From Pholiota molesta (Eukaryota > Basidiomycota > Agaricomycetes > Agaricales > Strophariaceae): DNA of 64,000 bases. Both the position numbers and the translations under genes were made by a program. Of the stretch, positions 11,592-21,945 are shown piece by piece. Each line of letters begins with the position of its first letter. Position 1 is the first letter of the stretch. The stretch is from contig JACGCK010000001.1 in the NCBI GenBank assembly GCA_014925825.1, positions 682,001 to 746,000 of the forward strand. Direction: 5' to 3'. Below the pieces are notes generated by a model. It had not been told where the DNA came from and did not search any database. It saw nothing but the letters and a program-made list of their open reading frames with translations.

Positions 11592-12999
11592 TGGGTAGAT
11601 ATCGATGTGGTTAGGCATAGTTAAATGTGGATGTAATTTTATTTGGCTTTACAGATATGTGTGGGGTCAAACGTTAACACTGTCGAGTAGTACGACATCT
11701 TGCAAGGGCGGTACCATCTTCAGTGGAGGTGCATTGTGACATTTCTATATTATGACCGTGTTGTGGTCTTGATCATGTAGCGAAGCCAGTTCGGTACAAA
11801 AATAAGGAGACCAATACTCGTAAGTAGCGGTAAATAAAAAGTCTGATGAAAAATCTGGCCCTCTGAAAATGATATTTGCTTTGCCATAACCGAATGCTTC
11901 CTTGATAAAACATCAGTACAGAGCAATCATTGATATCGAGCAGCCACCGATGGTTAAAGAGAGTGGTCTGAACGTTTCCACATTTGGTAGTTTCAAAGTG
12001 GCATGCCGAAGTAGTTAATCGTCCGACACGGTTTGTGGGATACTTCAAAGTTCAACGTTCAACGTTCAGCGTTTCACTGTTCAATGCTCTTATTTACCAG
12101 GCTGGAACAAAAAATTTATGCATTCGAACTTGCAAGTCATTGGAAAATCAACTTGATCAGACGCAGATCAAACGCAGACAGTGAGTTCAAAGGCAATGAT
12201 TATTTGTTATGAGTCACAGATAAGTACAGAAATGTTCCCGTCATGGTTTGACCACACCGTCAAAGCCACATAGTAGCATATCCTTCGAAAAGGATGGGGT
12301 ACGGCAGGTACAGGAATATGACGATGCATACGCCACGAGGCGTCAAGTCTCCTGCAATCCAAATCAACGCCGAAGCGGACTCGGACGCAAAAAGACGAGC
12401 CTACGCAACGCTGCTCATTCTCGTGAGCATCCCGAAGGACGCCTCGCTCCGTCAACCAGAAAGATATAACGCCATGCAGATGAGTTAACGTCTGTTGCTT
12501 GCGCGAGCGCTTCAGTGGGTTGAAACGGACACTTGAAGAAACATAAAATTTCGGTGCGATCAATTTATAGGTGGGCAGCGGAGTTCGAACAATGACACAC
12601 GATCACGCGACTTGCGTTGCCTCGTGATTCCAAGCGTTGGTGGCACTTCCAAATGCAGACAAAGGCACCTTTCTTGGACCTTGTCCCGCCTTTGGCAATC
12701 CTTATTCTGGTATCCGTCGCCAGCCATGGTATCCTCTCAGGAAAAGCAACGGAATCAAGCGCATATCTCACCCACAATCTATTGTGCGCGGTCTTATATC
12801 TCCCCACAATCCATTGTGCGCGGTCTTTGTTCTGCATGCTTGCTATTTGAAATTTAAACCCCCATACAATAGCGGGCTCGCTTGAACTTGGCTCGGGCCC
12901 TCCATTTGATTTGTGTTCGGCGTGCTTTTCAACACTCTTCCTGTTTCCACCATCTCATTAATCCTCCCGCTTTTTTCTGTCTCTGGCATTCCTTACGAC
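11592..12999. other. Intergenic, KEX1 3' flank to hypothetical-gene promoter
   Basis: 1.4 kb with no convincing gene. It contains three near-identical heptamers (GTTCAAC, GTTCAAC, GTTCAGC) at 12050-12070. Closer to the next gene it holds a duplicated palindromic element at 12773-12826. Confidence 0.5.
12773..12826. promoter_or_regulatory. Duplicated palindromic element CACAAT-NN-ATTGTG
   Basis: Two 22-bp units (12773-12794 and 12805-12826) start 32 bases apart and differ at one position. Each begins with a perfect inverted repeat, CACAAT NN ATTGTG, and continues GCGCGGTCT. They lie 174-227 bases upstream of the ATG at 13000. Duplication of a dyad at about three helical turns is typical of a transcription-factor site; the factor is unknown. 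Confidence 0.5.
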
Positions 13000-13848
13000 A
13001 TGATTGAAGCCTCCAACCCTACTCGCAACAAAATTTCGGGGCTCTTTCCGCCAGGTTATCGGAAATCTAGGCGTTCCTCTATCGACAGCCAAACTTCCAA
13101 CGCTTCCGACTCCTCATCGGGTTCAGATGTCTCCTGTAGCTCTAACGTCTCCTGGGGCTCAACCATAGTTGCTGTTGGATGCGACTGCATTTCGCACAAC
13201 GACGATGAAGTAGAAGTCGCCGAATGGCTACTTTATTCCAAGGAACAAGATTGGGCAGTACGACCGCCAGTCCCTGCCTCTTCAAGCCAAACTACAAAAT
13301 CGAGCCCTCCATTCACCCTTTCCAACACACCGGGGCCTCTCTTCCTTCAAATTGTGTTTGCTATTTTAGCATACTGGAGACTCATCCCCAATCACCCTAT
13401 TCAAGCCCCACCTCCTCAACCCAAGCCTTCAACTTCCGGTCCACCTCCTCCCCTCAAGAAGTATAAACCGAGCGGCCGCGCGATATTCGTCGATCCATAT
13501 ATAAGACCAAATGGGACGCGTATGATGTTCGACAAATCAGAAGCATACTACAATAAAGACGACATCGAGTACCTCGTACCTCCTACGCCTGGCACCAATG
13601 AAGAGGTCTTGCGCATTCCCGTTACAAATGACTTTTCCAAGGAGAATGTGGTAACCCACACCCGAGATATGCTGCGCATCTATCGGGTACCGTTGGACGA
13701 AATGACCACCTTTGGCCCGACGGTTAGGAGCTTTGGCTTTGTCGGGCACGTCGTCCGGAAGCCTTACGACAGCTTCGACACAATCAAGTCATTCGCCAGG
13801 GCCATGTCAGTTGGGACCTTGGACCAAAGGACGAACGGTGGATGTTGA
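13000..13848 (+). CDS. Hypothetical Ser/Pro-rich protein
   Basis: A single-exon frame of 282 residues from the ATG at 13000; an upstream in-frame ATG at 12913 is less likely. The N-terminal third is Ser-rich and basic (GYRKSRRSSIDSQTSNASDS). A short acidic block (HNDDEVEVAEWLLYSKEQDW) and a Pro-rich linker (PPPQPKPSTSGPPPP) follow. A more ordered C-terminal half starts at GRAIFVDPYIRPNGTRMMFD. One hydrophobic stretch (FLQIVFAILAYW) could be a membrane segment. I recognise no family. It stands alone between KEX1 and eIF3m with its own apparent promoter dyads upstream. Confidence 0.5.
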   Translation: MIEASNPTRNKISGLFPPGYRKSRRSSIDSQTSNASDSSSGSDVSCSSNVSWGSTIVAVGCDCISHNDDEVEVAEWLLYSKEQDWAVRPPVPASSSQTTKSSPPFTLSNTPGPLFLQIVFAILAYWRLIPNHPIQAPPPQPKPSTSGPPPPLKKYKPSGRAIFVDPYIRPNGTRMMFDKSEAYYNKDDIEYLVPPTPGTNEEVLRIPVTNDFSKENVVTHTRDMLRIYRVPLDEMTTFGPTVRSFGFVGHVVRKPYDSFDTIKSFARAMSVGTLDQRTNGGC

Positions 13849-14275
13849 TTGGTCGAGATAGCATGGAAATTCAGAGGATTCTCATGCGTTGCGATCCGAG
13901 AATGCCACCTTTTTCTACACGACTGAAACACTTGTTTCTGAAGGCTACATATAAAATTGTTGCCCCTTGGGTTCCGACTTGGATTTTGTATTAGGTTTTT
14001 TCTTCTTTCATATACGTTGATTGTATTATGTGTTATTTTCGTCAATATCCTACATACCTTTATTCCGCCTCGGTAATCTACTTCTCGCATCTGTTCAAAA
14101 CTTCGATGCTCAGCCTGGATCGAGAGAGCTGAGGATGAATTTGTGAAGCAAGTTCAAGTTGAACGTTTACAAGCAACCTTTGCAGCACGTGTTTGCTTCA
14201 GTTGTGCAACAGCCTTCCGCCGTCACAAATTTTTGGACGCCCGTCTTAGTGCTCACAAAATCAAGATGGCAAACA
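13849..14275. other. Intergenic, upstream of eIF3m
   Basis: About 430 bases between two plus-strand genes, AT-rich in its middle part. I see no gene or repeat in it. Confidence 0.5.
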
Positions 14276-15812
14276 CTACAGACTCGGTTTCGATATTTGC
14301 GGAGGGGACATTTGAAGAGCAGGTAATGCGTGGACATTAGATCTATACCGAACCTTTCGTTGACAGACTTGAGCTAGATCTTTGAATTGCTCTCTTATAT
14401 TGGCAGAAATAGATCAGAGGACGAACGCGCCAGCTTCGTCGCACCATTTCAAAATGCCCTAAAGCCAGGGGAGGGGAAAAAGCCTTTAGATGAGGATGAG
14501 CCCAGGAGAAAGTTGATATTGTCTAAGTTGCTACAGGAAGTGCGCGGACTGGGAGACGGAACGGATAGAGGTGAGTAATATATATCCTCCAGAAGTAATC
14601 ATGAAATTCAATCACACAGAAATCGAGGGCTTCTACAATCTGCTTTTCGCCCACACCTTCTCATTATACCCCCCAACTTCTCCTGAGGCCAAGCAGTACA
14701 TCACCAACCTTCTGAAGACCATATCCGCGTCGCCATCTGAGCGCCTGTCCGTCAAATACCGCATGTATGTTCATAATCTACCAGGCGGTCTAGAGACCTT
14801 TACTGAACATGTTGACAGTGTTTCCAATCTCTTCAACACCATCCCACGCAACTCCCCTCTCGCCTTACGGTGTACCAGACCCTTATCCAAATCGCAACCT
14901 CCAAGGACGACCTTGACGTGCTGGAGCTGACAAAATCTGATGTCGAGAAGTGGTTGTCAGAGTGGGAGATCTCTCCCGAGGAAAAGAGCGCGTTCTTGAA
15001 GTCGATTGTCGACGCATATGTTAAGGCGGAACAGCCGTATGTTCTCCTTATTAATCTCGCACATACGGGCTGCATCACTAACTTTTTACAGAACGATCGC
15101 TTATGAATATTCGCTCCTCTACCTCCAAAGCCTGCCATCTTCTTCAGAACAAGCCAAGGAGGCTGCTGTTGACGTCGTCGCTACTGCTCTGCGTTTGCCT
15201 ACTGTCTTCGATTTTGACGCTTTGTTCAAGCTGGACGCTGTTGTTGCCATCAAGGAACACGAACTTTTCTCCCTGCTCCAAATTTTCCTCAGTGGTGGTC
15301 TCCCAGAGTTTAAGGCTTGGGCATCAAGTCATCCCGAAACCCTGGAGAAGCACCGTAAGTATTCTTTTTTGGGATTCTTCATCCATGCCAAGTTGTTAAT
15401 TTACTCTCCTTAGAAATCTCAGCTTCTGAACTGGAGCGCAAAATCCGACTTCTTACTCTTGCATCACTAGCTTTCAAGCATATCGGACAGAACTTGTCAT
15501 ATTCGAAGGTAGCTGAGGCGCTCCAAGTGGATCCTCTGAGTTGAAAAATGGGTCATCGATGGTAAAGAAAATTATCTCCTTTTTGAGTTCGTGGATTGAT
15601 CCGTCCTCTATGTGCAGTCATCCGCGCTGGTCTCGTATGGGGAAAGCTTTCACAGACTACACAAATCTCCACATCTCTCGTGCGACGTCACGTTCATTCG
15701 AGAAGGAACAATGGCAGGCTTGGAAAAGCGACTTTTGGCGTGGAAAGCGGGTTTAGCTGACATTCTTGAGGTTGTCGCCAATGCAAAAAAGCAAGGCGGT
15801 GTCGCTGCCTGA
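14276..15812 (+). CDS. EIF3M: Translation initiation factor eIF3 subunit m (PCI domain)
   Basis: A subunit of the cytosolic eIF3 complex that helps recruit mRNA to the 40S ribosome. The ATG at 14276 begins MANTTDSVSIFAEGTFEEQ. Helical repeats follow (FYNLLFAHTFSLYPP, LTVYQTLIQIATS, LELTKSDVEKWLSEWEIS). The PCI winged-helix region has AFKHIGQNLSYSKVAEAL, WVIDVIRAGLVWGKLSQTT and a C-terminal helix, LEKRLLAWKAGLADILEVVA. Six exons with short introns. The frame must slip by one base near 14866, twice near 15535-15545, near 15670 and near 15722. At the last three the expected codons are restored by one extra base in a short run (TT, GG or TTT). As eIF3m is a single-copy core factor, these are best read as sequence errors. 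Confidence 0.9.
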
Positions 15813-15957
15813 TTTTCTCATATAATATCGGTGTAACGATTCGGGATTATTTTTCAATGCTTTCACTTTCATCATGATCAATCAGCATGATTCAACGCTG
15901 TTTTCAATAACATGCTGTATATCTGGTTTCTAGAACTATGCAATGGGGTGTTTAAAT

Positions 15958-18155
15958 CTACCATTCACCATCAAAGCCAACAAAGCCTGGTATAATAGTT
16001 TAGTATATGATCTGGAGATTGAAATAGAGAGAAGACGAACCTGAAAGTAAAAAGACTGGGAAGAACCTTTTCTTCTCAAGTGAGGAACACCAATTCCACG
16101 CGCTGGTCAAGCGGCCATCTATACAGCTTCCAGCGTCGAAGAAATTATCTGCTCCAGAACCATCAAACCCATGTCTGAAGAAGTCGCCCAAAATCTCCCG
16201 TATGCAATTGTCGACCGAGCCGAATTCATCATCGATGTATGAGCGGAGGGCAGGCTTTTGTGCAAGGATTGGGACTTGAGAAAGGGTATTGCAAATCGGC
16301 AGTAGAATGCGGTAGATCTGGGTATATTTGTCGATGAACAGTAAGGCATTGGGTACATTGTGGTCGCCCATGTGGATGACGCTGGATCCATCCAGGTGCC
16401 AACGCTCTTCTGAGCTTTATGCAGAATGTTGTGCATCATCCGCGATGTTTTCGGAGCCGCTTGAACGCGATTCAGACCCTGGCCGGTATCACGCAGGCGG
16501 TAAGAAACATTTTCGGATAATAGATCCTGTTCTGCTAGTGACCAGAGATGGAACATATCTACATTACGAATTCGTCAATATGAATCTGCGACGGAATAGC
16601 GTAAAATACATACCGTGAAGAATTTCACGCCAGAGAGTTAGACTCTGAAGGACATATGCATACTGTTCGCATGGTCGTGGATAGACGTGCACCACCTTTA
16701 CCGCTTCGAATGGCAAGACTTGAGTGGGATCCTTCGCAGAGGTAGGATGAAAGTATTCCTTGAGGTACTGGATCATACGTTCACAAGGATCGCGGTTCGC
16801 TCGCAGGAAAGCATGGTTGTCGCCAATGGAATATAAACATTGGCGAACCTTTTCTTGGGAGAGCCCGTTGGTCGCATAGCGAGAAGAGAGGATCTCAATA
16901 GCACGTTCCTTGTTCTTGATGTCTTTTTGAACATCCCGGGAGGTCGTCCTTCAGAGTATATTTCTTTGGTGGCCACAGTGACGAGGTCATCCCGAAGAAG
17001 TTCGATCGCGTCATGTTCCTCTAGAACGGAATACACAGTTTTTATAGGAATTACACAAGAAAAATTCAAGAGATCCTTGACTTCTGGCATTTGACTGTCC
17101 TATGCTTGATTTCAGAACATGTTTTGGGTGATGTAGGAATTGAATACCTGGAGCAAATAGATCAATTTGCCATAAGTTGTGCGCATTTTGTCGGGATTCA
17201 TGATTTTGTGTCTTCGCCCTAGTTCGAAAACGGTCTGGTAGAATTCCGCATTTGCTTGGAAATCACGGTCGGTAAACAGCTCCTGTCCTCGTTTGTAATC
17301 TGCTGAGAGCAGCAATCCCGACATGATGGCGCAGAGTTCTCGAATTTGATGGACGATCCTCTTAGTTTTCGAAAGACCGAATCCGATAGTGTCAATCTTG
17401 TCGGTGTACTCAGAGACCGTAAGCGCGGCCTCCAACAAGCGAAGGAATTTGCGTTCAGGGAGGCTCAACCGCAATGGGATATATTTTGCACGTTCGACAA
17501 ACCATTCACCGACTTTGGCACCCACTGCTGGGTGACCGCTTGCGGTTTCGACCAGTGCACCGGGTATTACTCGTTCCCAGTCATCGTCATCGGACTCTTC
17601 GGCGCCGTTCGCACCATCCACTTTCATCTGATACCGATCGTTGAGGGTTTCGATGTTCATCCATCATGATAGAGCTTCGCCACGCACCGCTTCATCCGCA
17701 CTACTGCTGAGAGCTTGAAAGGCCTCGACTCCATTGATTTTAGCCTTTTTCTCCTTGCTGGATAAAGGCTTGGAAGTATGTTGTTTCCTGGATCCTTTAC
17801 GATGCTGGGCTGCAAAGCAAACTTCGCAATAGGCATCAGTGCATGCTTCGCAGAGCACTTCTGCAGGTTGATCTAACGATTTTGGGTTATTTCAGAGATA
17901 GGGAGCCATACGTTATTGTGAAGATACCGGGTATTTACCTTCGCACTCTACACAGTAGCCATCCGCAAGGGGAACTTCTGCTTCTTCTTCATCCCAACCA
18001 ACAGCCTTCTCGGCGCTTGTAGTACCAGGGTGCTCGACTGCGTCATGGTTCTCACCAAGAATATTCTCAAGGGAAAACGCTCCATTAGACAACTGAACAG
18101 CACCGTTCGTGTCAGAGGAAGGTTCTAAGCCTGGCGGAAGTGGTGTTTCTGACAT
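15958..18155 (-). CDS. B-box zinc finger / DUF2009 protein
   Basis: Starts at the ATG at 18155 with an acidic leader, then a B-box zinc finger (YCVEC...LCEACTDAYCEVC...H...H). The rest is the conserved eukaryotic DUF2009 (UPF0652) region: FVERAKYIPLRLSLPERKFL, VSEYTDKIDTIGFG, MPEVKDLLNFSC, MIQYLKEYFHP, YVLQSLTLWREILHDMFHLW, MGDHNVPNALLFIDKYTQ, ILGDFFRHGFDGSGADNFFD, CIDGRLTSAWNWC. A last small exon gives GFVGFDGEW and the stop at 15958. Molecular function is unknown for the family. One-base slips are needed near 16400 and 16930. In addition, an in-frame TGA at 17664-17666 separates the B-box part from the DUF2009 part without any frame change. The gene could be one protein with an error, or truncated. 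Confidence 0.8.
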
Positions 18156-18642
18156 ACACGAAATCGTCGTTGAAGTGTTGAGACAGGTGGTAATAAAATT
18201 ATTGGATCAGCGTAGCTGACATCATCCACGTGCGCAACGTGTGGCCAAGATATTTCTAGACTGTTTTAAAACTTGTGTTTCCAGGTGTTTCCCCAGGGCC
18301 CAACACCAACCTTCGCCACTAAATATCGCAAAAGCTTCGCTGCCAACTCAAAGCATGCTGAATTGAATCGAGCGTATCTTGTTTCGGCAGGAAGCGTCCG
18401 CTGGCTATCACTTCGAAACTTGCAGTGCTTCAATGCTACTCAAGGACCTGCGGCTAGGTAACGACCGTTCGTGTCGACGGAATGGGCCGTTTGGGCGAGA
18501 TATGGCTGCTCATTGGATATTCTCGCTAGCATTCCAAAAGTTAAAATGTCGACGAGTCCCATGCACACTGTGGATTACGAGCTTTCTAGGTGGAAATACA
18601 AATTGACCCCGGACATCGTACACCTTGCGTACACCACCTCTA
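18156..18642. other. Intergenic, upstream of the B-box/DUF2009 gene
   Basis: About 490 bases between the start of the B-box/DUF2009 gene and the end of the small secreted protein gene, both on the minus strand. No gene, repeat or clear promoter motif was recognised. Confidence 0.5.
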
Positions 18643-19284
18643 TCAGCATCCCGGAGGACCGGGCAGGAGCGTTACAAAAAATTGGATTTCATTGTCCTCA
18701 TTGTCTGCCGCAGCCTCGGCTTCAAATCGGAGGACATGCTGTCCGCTTGGCGGTCGAAGAAAGGAGGTTTCGAACGGTTGCTGTCCATCCACCGAAAACT
18801 CGAAAAAGAGGAAGATCGTGTGGTTAAAATCTTGAGCAGGGCTTGTAAAGCATGTAGCGTTGGTCGGATTGCCATCTTTGTCCACTATCGTCATAGAATT
18901 GTCCACGCCTACTCCTTGGAAAATCACGGGAAGACCAAAAGCTGGGGCCAGTGTGACTGTCGTTCTTACAGTGAAATCGTCTGCGTTTGCGATTCCCGAG
19001 ATGGCGATGCTGTTTCCATCGGGGATCAAAAGTGGGAAGGATTTGAAGCAACAGCTGTAACGTTAATCGATACGAATTTTATGAGATTCAATGAATATTA
19101 AATTGGGGGCAAGTCTTTGCCAAGTCCGTACCTTGTCGACGACCAAAGGTAAAGGAAGAAATTCCAGCAGCGCGATGCGTTAAATCAACCCATTGCCCAC
19201 TCCAGAACTTGGATTCCGTAGGAATGCAACTGGCGGATGCCACAAATGTAACGACGATAATCAGGAAATAAGGTAGAATCTCAT
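18643..19284 (-). CDS. Small secreted protein, family copy B
   Basis: Two exons. Exon 1 begins at the ATG at 19284 with a signal peptide (MRFYLI, then LIIVVTFVASAS after a missing T) and ends FTFGRRQ at the intron. Exon 2 carries LIPDGNSIAISGIANADD, FQGVGVDNSMTIVDKDGN, NATCFTSPAQDFNHTIFLFF, then LRPPSGQHVLRFEAEA and EDNEIQFFVTL, stopping at 18643. These blocks align position by position with the neighbouring copy at 19632-20291, including the CF-containing strand and the intron after RRQ. One T must be restored near 19268 and one near 19043, both in T runs. I recognise no named family. The mature protein looks beta-rich, about 150 residues. A TATA-like TTTATAAA lies 80-90 bases upstream. Confidence 0.72.
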
Positions 19285-19631
19285 GGGGCGCTTGTCGAAT
19301 CAGGTGTGGCTACGCCCGCAAGTTATTAAATACTAATTGGATTTACGGCACTGAACTGCAACCTTTATAAATAAACTATCTTTGCTCGAGTTCATCCGTG
19401 GCCCTCGGTACATGGTATACACCATTGAAGAAAACTCTTCCAGGATCAAGAGCTATTTCAGGACATCTACCTTGGAATCAAGTGCGAAGAAATTGGATTG
19501 AATGTGTGTATGCTCTAATCAATCAATAACGTAGTAGATAATCGAGATTTGAATAGCTCCACTAGAGCAGCTTCGCAAGTTACAAAATAGGAACAAAACT
19601 TTGGATAGAACTAACACTTTGGGCCGTCATT
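19285..19631. promoter_or_regulatory. Promoter region of small secreted protein copy B
   Basis: About 350 bases between the two tandem paralogs. TTTATAAATA at 19364-19373, read on the minus strand, is the likely TATA box for copy B, about 85 bases from its ATG. Confidence 0.45.
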
Positions 19632-20291
19632 TCAACAACATCCGACCCGGATAGGCGATGTTAACTTGCATTCAACATCCCGGCATATTCCCGTCTGGAA
19701 CGAAACTGTGAACTCCGTGTCGTTGTTATCGTTGTCGGTAGAATCCTCCGATTCGAGGGAAATGGTGTTCGTTCCACGCGGGGGCTTCAGTACAGCCGAT
19801 TCGAATGCAGACTCTGCGTTCTCGGCGAATAAGAACGAGAGGATGAGACTCATGCCACCAATTTGTTGCGGGAGGGTGAAGCACTGGTTAGTAGTAGGAT
19901 TGCCATTTCCGTCCAATAAAAACAAAATAGAGGCTTCTCCTGTTCCTTGGAAGACGGCGAGTTGCGTGTTGGCCTGATTGGAGACGATGACTCTCTGAAT
20001 AAACGCCGCGTTTGTGCCTCCTGACAAGGCTACGCTCCTTCCACTGGGAATGGGAAGTGTGATGGGATTTGTGACGGTGCCTGGGACAACTTTCTATCAG
20101 GAATGTGATCTACAGTGAGGGAAATAATACCGACTTTGACGACGTTTTAAGGCGAATGTGGAGGTTGCAGTTGCATTGTGTGTTGAATTATAAGCCGAAC
20201 CAGCTACCACACTCCCAGTCGGATTGGTGGGAGTGCTATAGGCGGAAGCGACTAATGCAAAGAGGGCGGCAAAGAAGGTGATATATTTCAT
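19632..20291 (-). CDS. Small secreted protein, family copy A
   Basis: Exon 1 (ATG at 20291) encodes a signal peptide, MKYITFFAALFALVASAYS, then a Thr/Asn-rich propeptide with NSTHNATATSTFALKRRQ at the intron. KRR would be a Kex2-type cleavage site leaving Gln, which could cyclise, as the new N-terminus. After a roughly 43-bp intron near 20098-20141, exon 2 encodes GTVTNPITLPIPSGRSVALS, FIQRVIVSNQANTQLAVFQG, ILFLLDGNGNPTTNQCFTLP, LILSFLFAENAESAF, LKPPRGTNTISLESEDS and DNDNNDTEFTVSFQTG. The Cys-containing tail ends RVGCC. The exon join is off by one base, as elsewhere in this window. No known domain is recognised; it is probably extracellular or wall-associated. It is tandem with copy B. Confidence 0.75.
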
Positions 20292-21945
20292 GTTGTTTTA
20301 TTGTGATGGTTGGGTAGTGGGATAGATAAATGGTGCGATAGAAGGAAAAGTAGATCCTTAAAGATTTCGATCTGCATCATTGAGTGCTTTTATATGCTCG
20401 AGAATCGCTTGTCGGATCGAATATATGGCTTAATTCTCCCACTAAAAAACTTAAAATTCTTAAAACAAAGCATAGTAGACGTCTCTCCCATTGATATTTT
20501 GTTACTGTGTGAGAGGAGAACGGAAGTTACATACGTCTACCATGTCTGAAGCCTCGCATATGTTTCTAAGAACCCGCACCACTCTCAAAGGGACCTTTAA
20601 ACGCCAAAGGCTCTCAGATGATCACCATTGATCGGTAAAGAAAAGATATGCGAGTCATGAGGTCTTTCTAAGCACAACAAACTGTCTACTAGAAACACTG
20701 AAAATCCGAGAAGCGCGCTTGATGATCTGCAAAATTCCTGATATACAGACTGACTTCGGGAGAAGGAGCAATGTGATGGCTTTTTTTAACGTTCATACTG
20801 CTTTTGCAATCACTGTCATTCAATGGATCTTGTAGCTATAAATAAGCGCCGGTGTGAAGTGATCTTATACTCAATGTGTTCATGGCTCGTCGTTGCTTTA
20901 AGGCTTTGAATTTGACGTATATTCTTTCTGACTATGCTAATACACGCTATTTAGTACATCTTCTAGTCGGAGTACATGTCATAGCACAAATATCCAAATT
21001 CCAACTGTATGCTATTTTAAGATTGTATCTATTTTTATAATTACTTTATTTGGGATTGGGATATTATGCCAAAACCGTTGATTGCCTTTTTTGCTCTCCT
21101 CAATTCCAGAAGGATTGTCGGCGGGTCTAGCCTCATAATTTACAATGCATGAGGCCCGGAGCTGGATGCGGCCGCATGGAAACAAATTTTAGGTACAGAA
21201 GAGGCTTTGCCAACTGCCAGTTTGCTATAAGGGATCTATACAGTCCTACTACTGTGTGAGAACCCAGTTGCAGTTGGGTCCTTACGTTCATTATTTTCCA
21301 TAAGTCTGGCTCTACTGCATATGTGATGTTGTTTCCGATAGATATGCCTACTACCTAGGAGCATCCATGGAACGGGCATCCTTGAAATCGATTGTTATGT
21401 TGTGCTTGTGTTTTGCGGAACTTCGATTAGAACCGTTTCATGGTCATACAACATTCGATCTGTTCGGATTCTTGAGTTATCTGTCTACACCCTTGATGAA
21501 GGCTAAATGCTCTTCACATGTAACTGAGGGTAGAATTCTGGTGGCTTCTGAGACAATTCTGAGAAGTGTCGGACATGCCCAGCTGATTTCGGCAAGCAAT
21601 CTTGGTTTGCCCCATTCCAACGTTTGGCGAATATTTTGCAACGAGCTCCAAGTAATGGGCCCATCCACACGCATATAGATATTCCAAGTTCCGAATCTGC
21701 ACAACACCCAGGTTTTTCAGGCTATTTTTGATTGCTCAAGTTGTGGTATGCATGATCTAAGCTTCCAATGCTCCAATATCGATGAAACTATATCCTGAAA
21801 TGTTCTAGGTTAACAGGTGTACAAGTTGTATGTGAGTGGAAATGAATGGCGACTAATAATTAAGCGAGCGAAGTCGTAACAAAGCATGATAGAATAACAG
21901 AGGATAGACCGATGAAGATATATAAACCCGAGGTATAGAAGAGAA
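20292..21945. other. Long AT-rich intergenic region
   Basis: 1.65 kb upstream of small secreted protein copy A and downstream of the STIMATE-family gene. Short open frames exist on both strands around 21367-21707, but none shows a recognisable protein, intron pattern or start context. No transposon ends or long repeats were noticed. Confidence 0.5.

Noticed and set aside
12581..12590. GTTCGAAC, resembling a tRNA T-loop
   Set aside because: The flanking bases do not form a T-stem, and no A box, anticodon or acceptor stem could be built on either strand.
18471..18827. A 118-residue plus-strand frame
   Set aside because: Mostly antisense to the end of the small secreted protein copy B, without recognisable features.
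21367..21707. Open frames on both strands in the long intergenic region
   Set aside because: Each lacks conserved blocks and they overlap one another; a decayed gene is possible but not supported.
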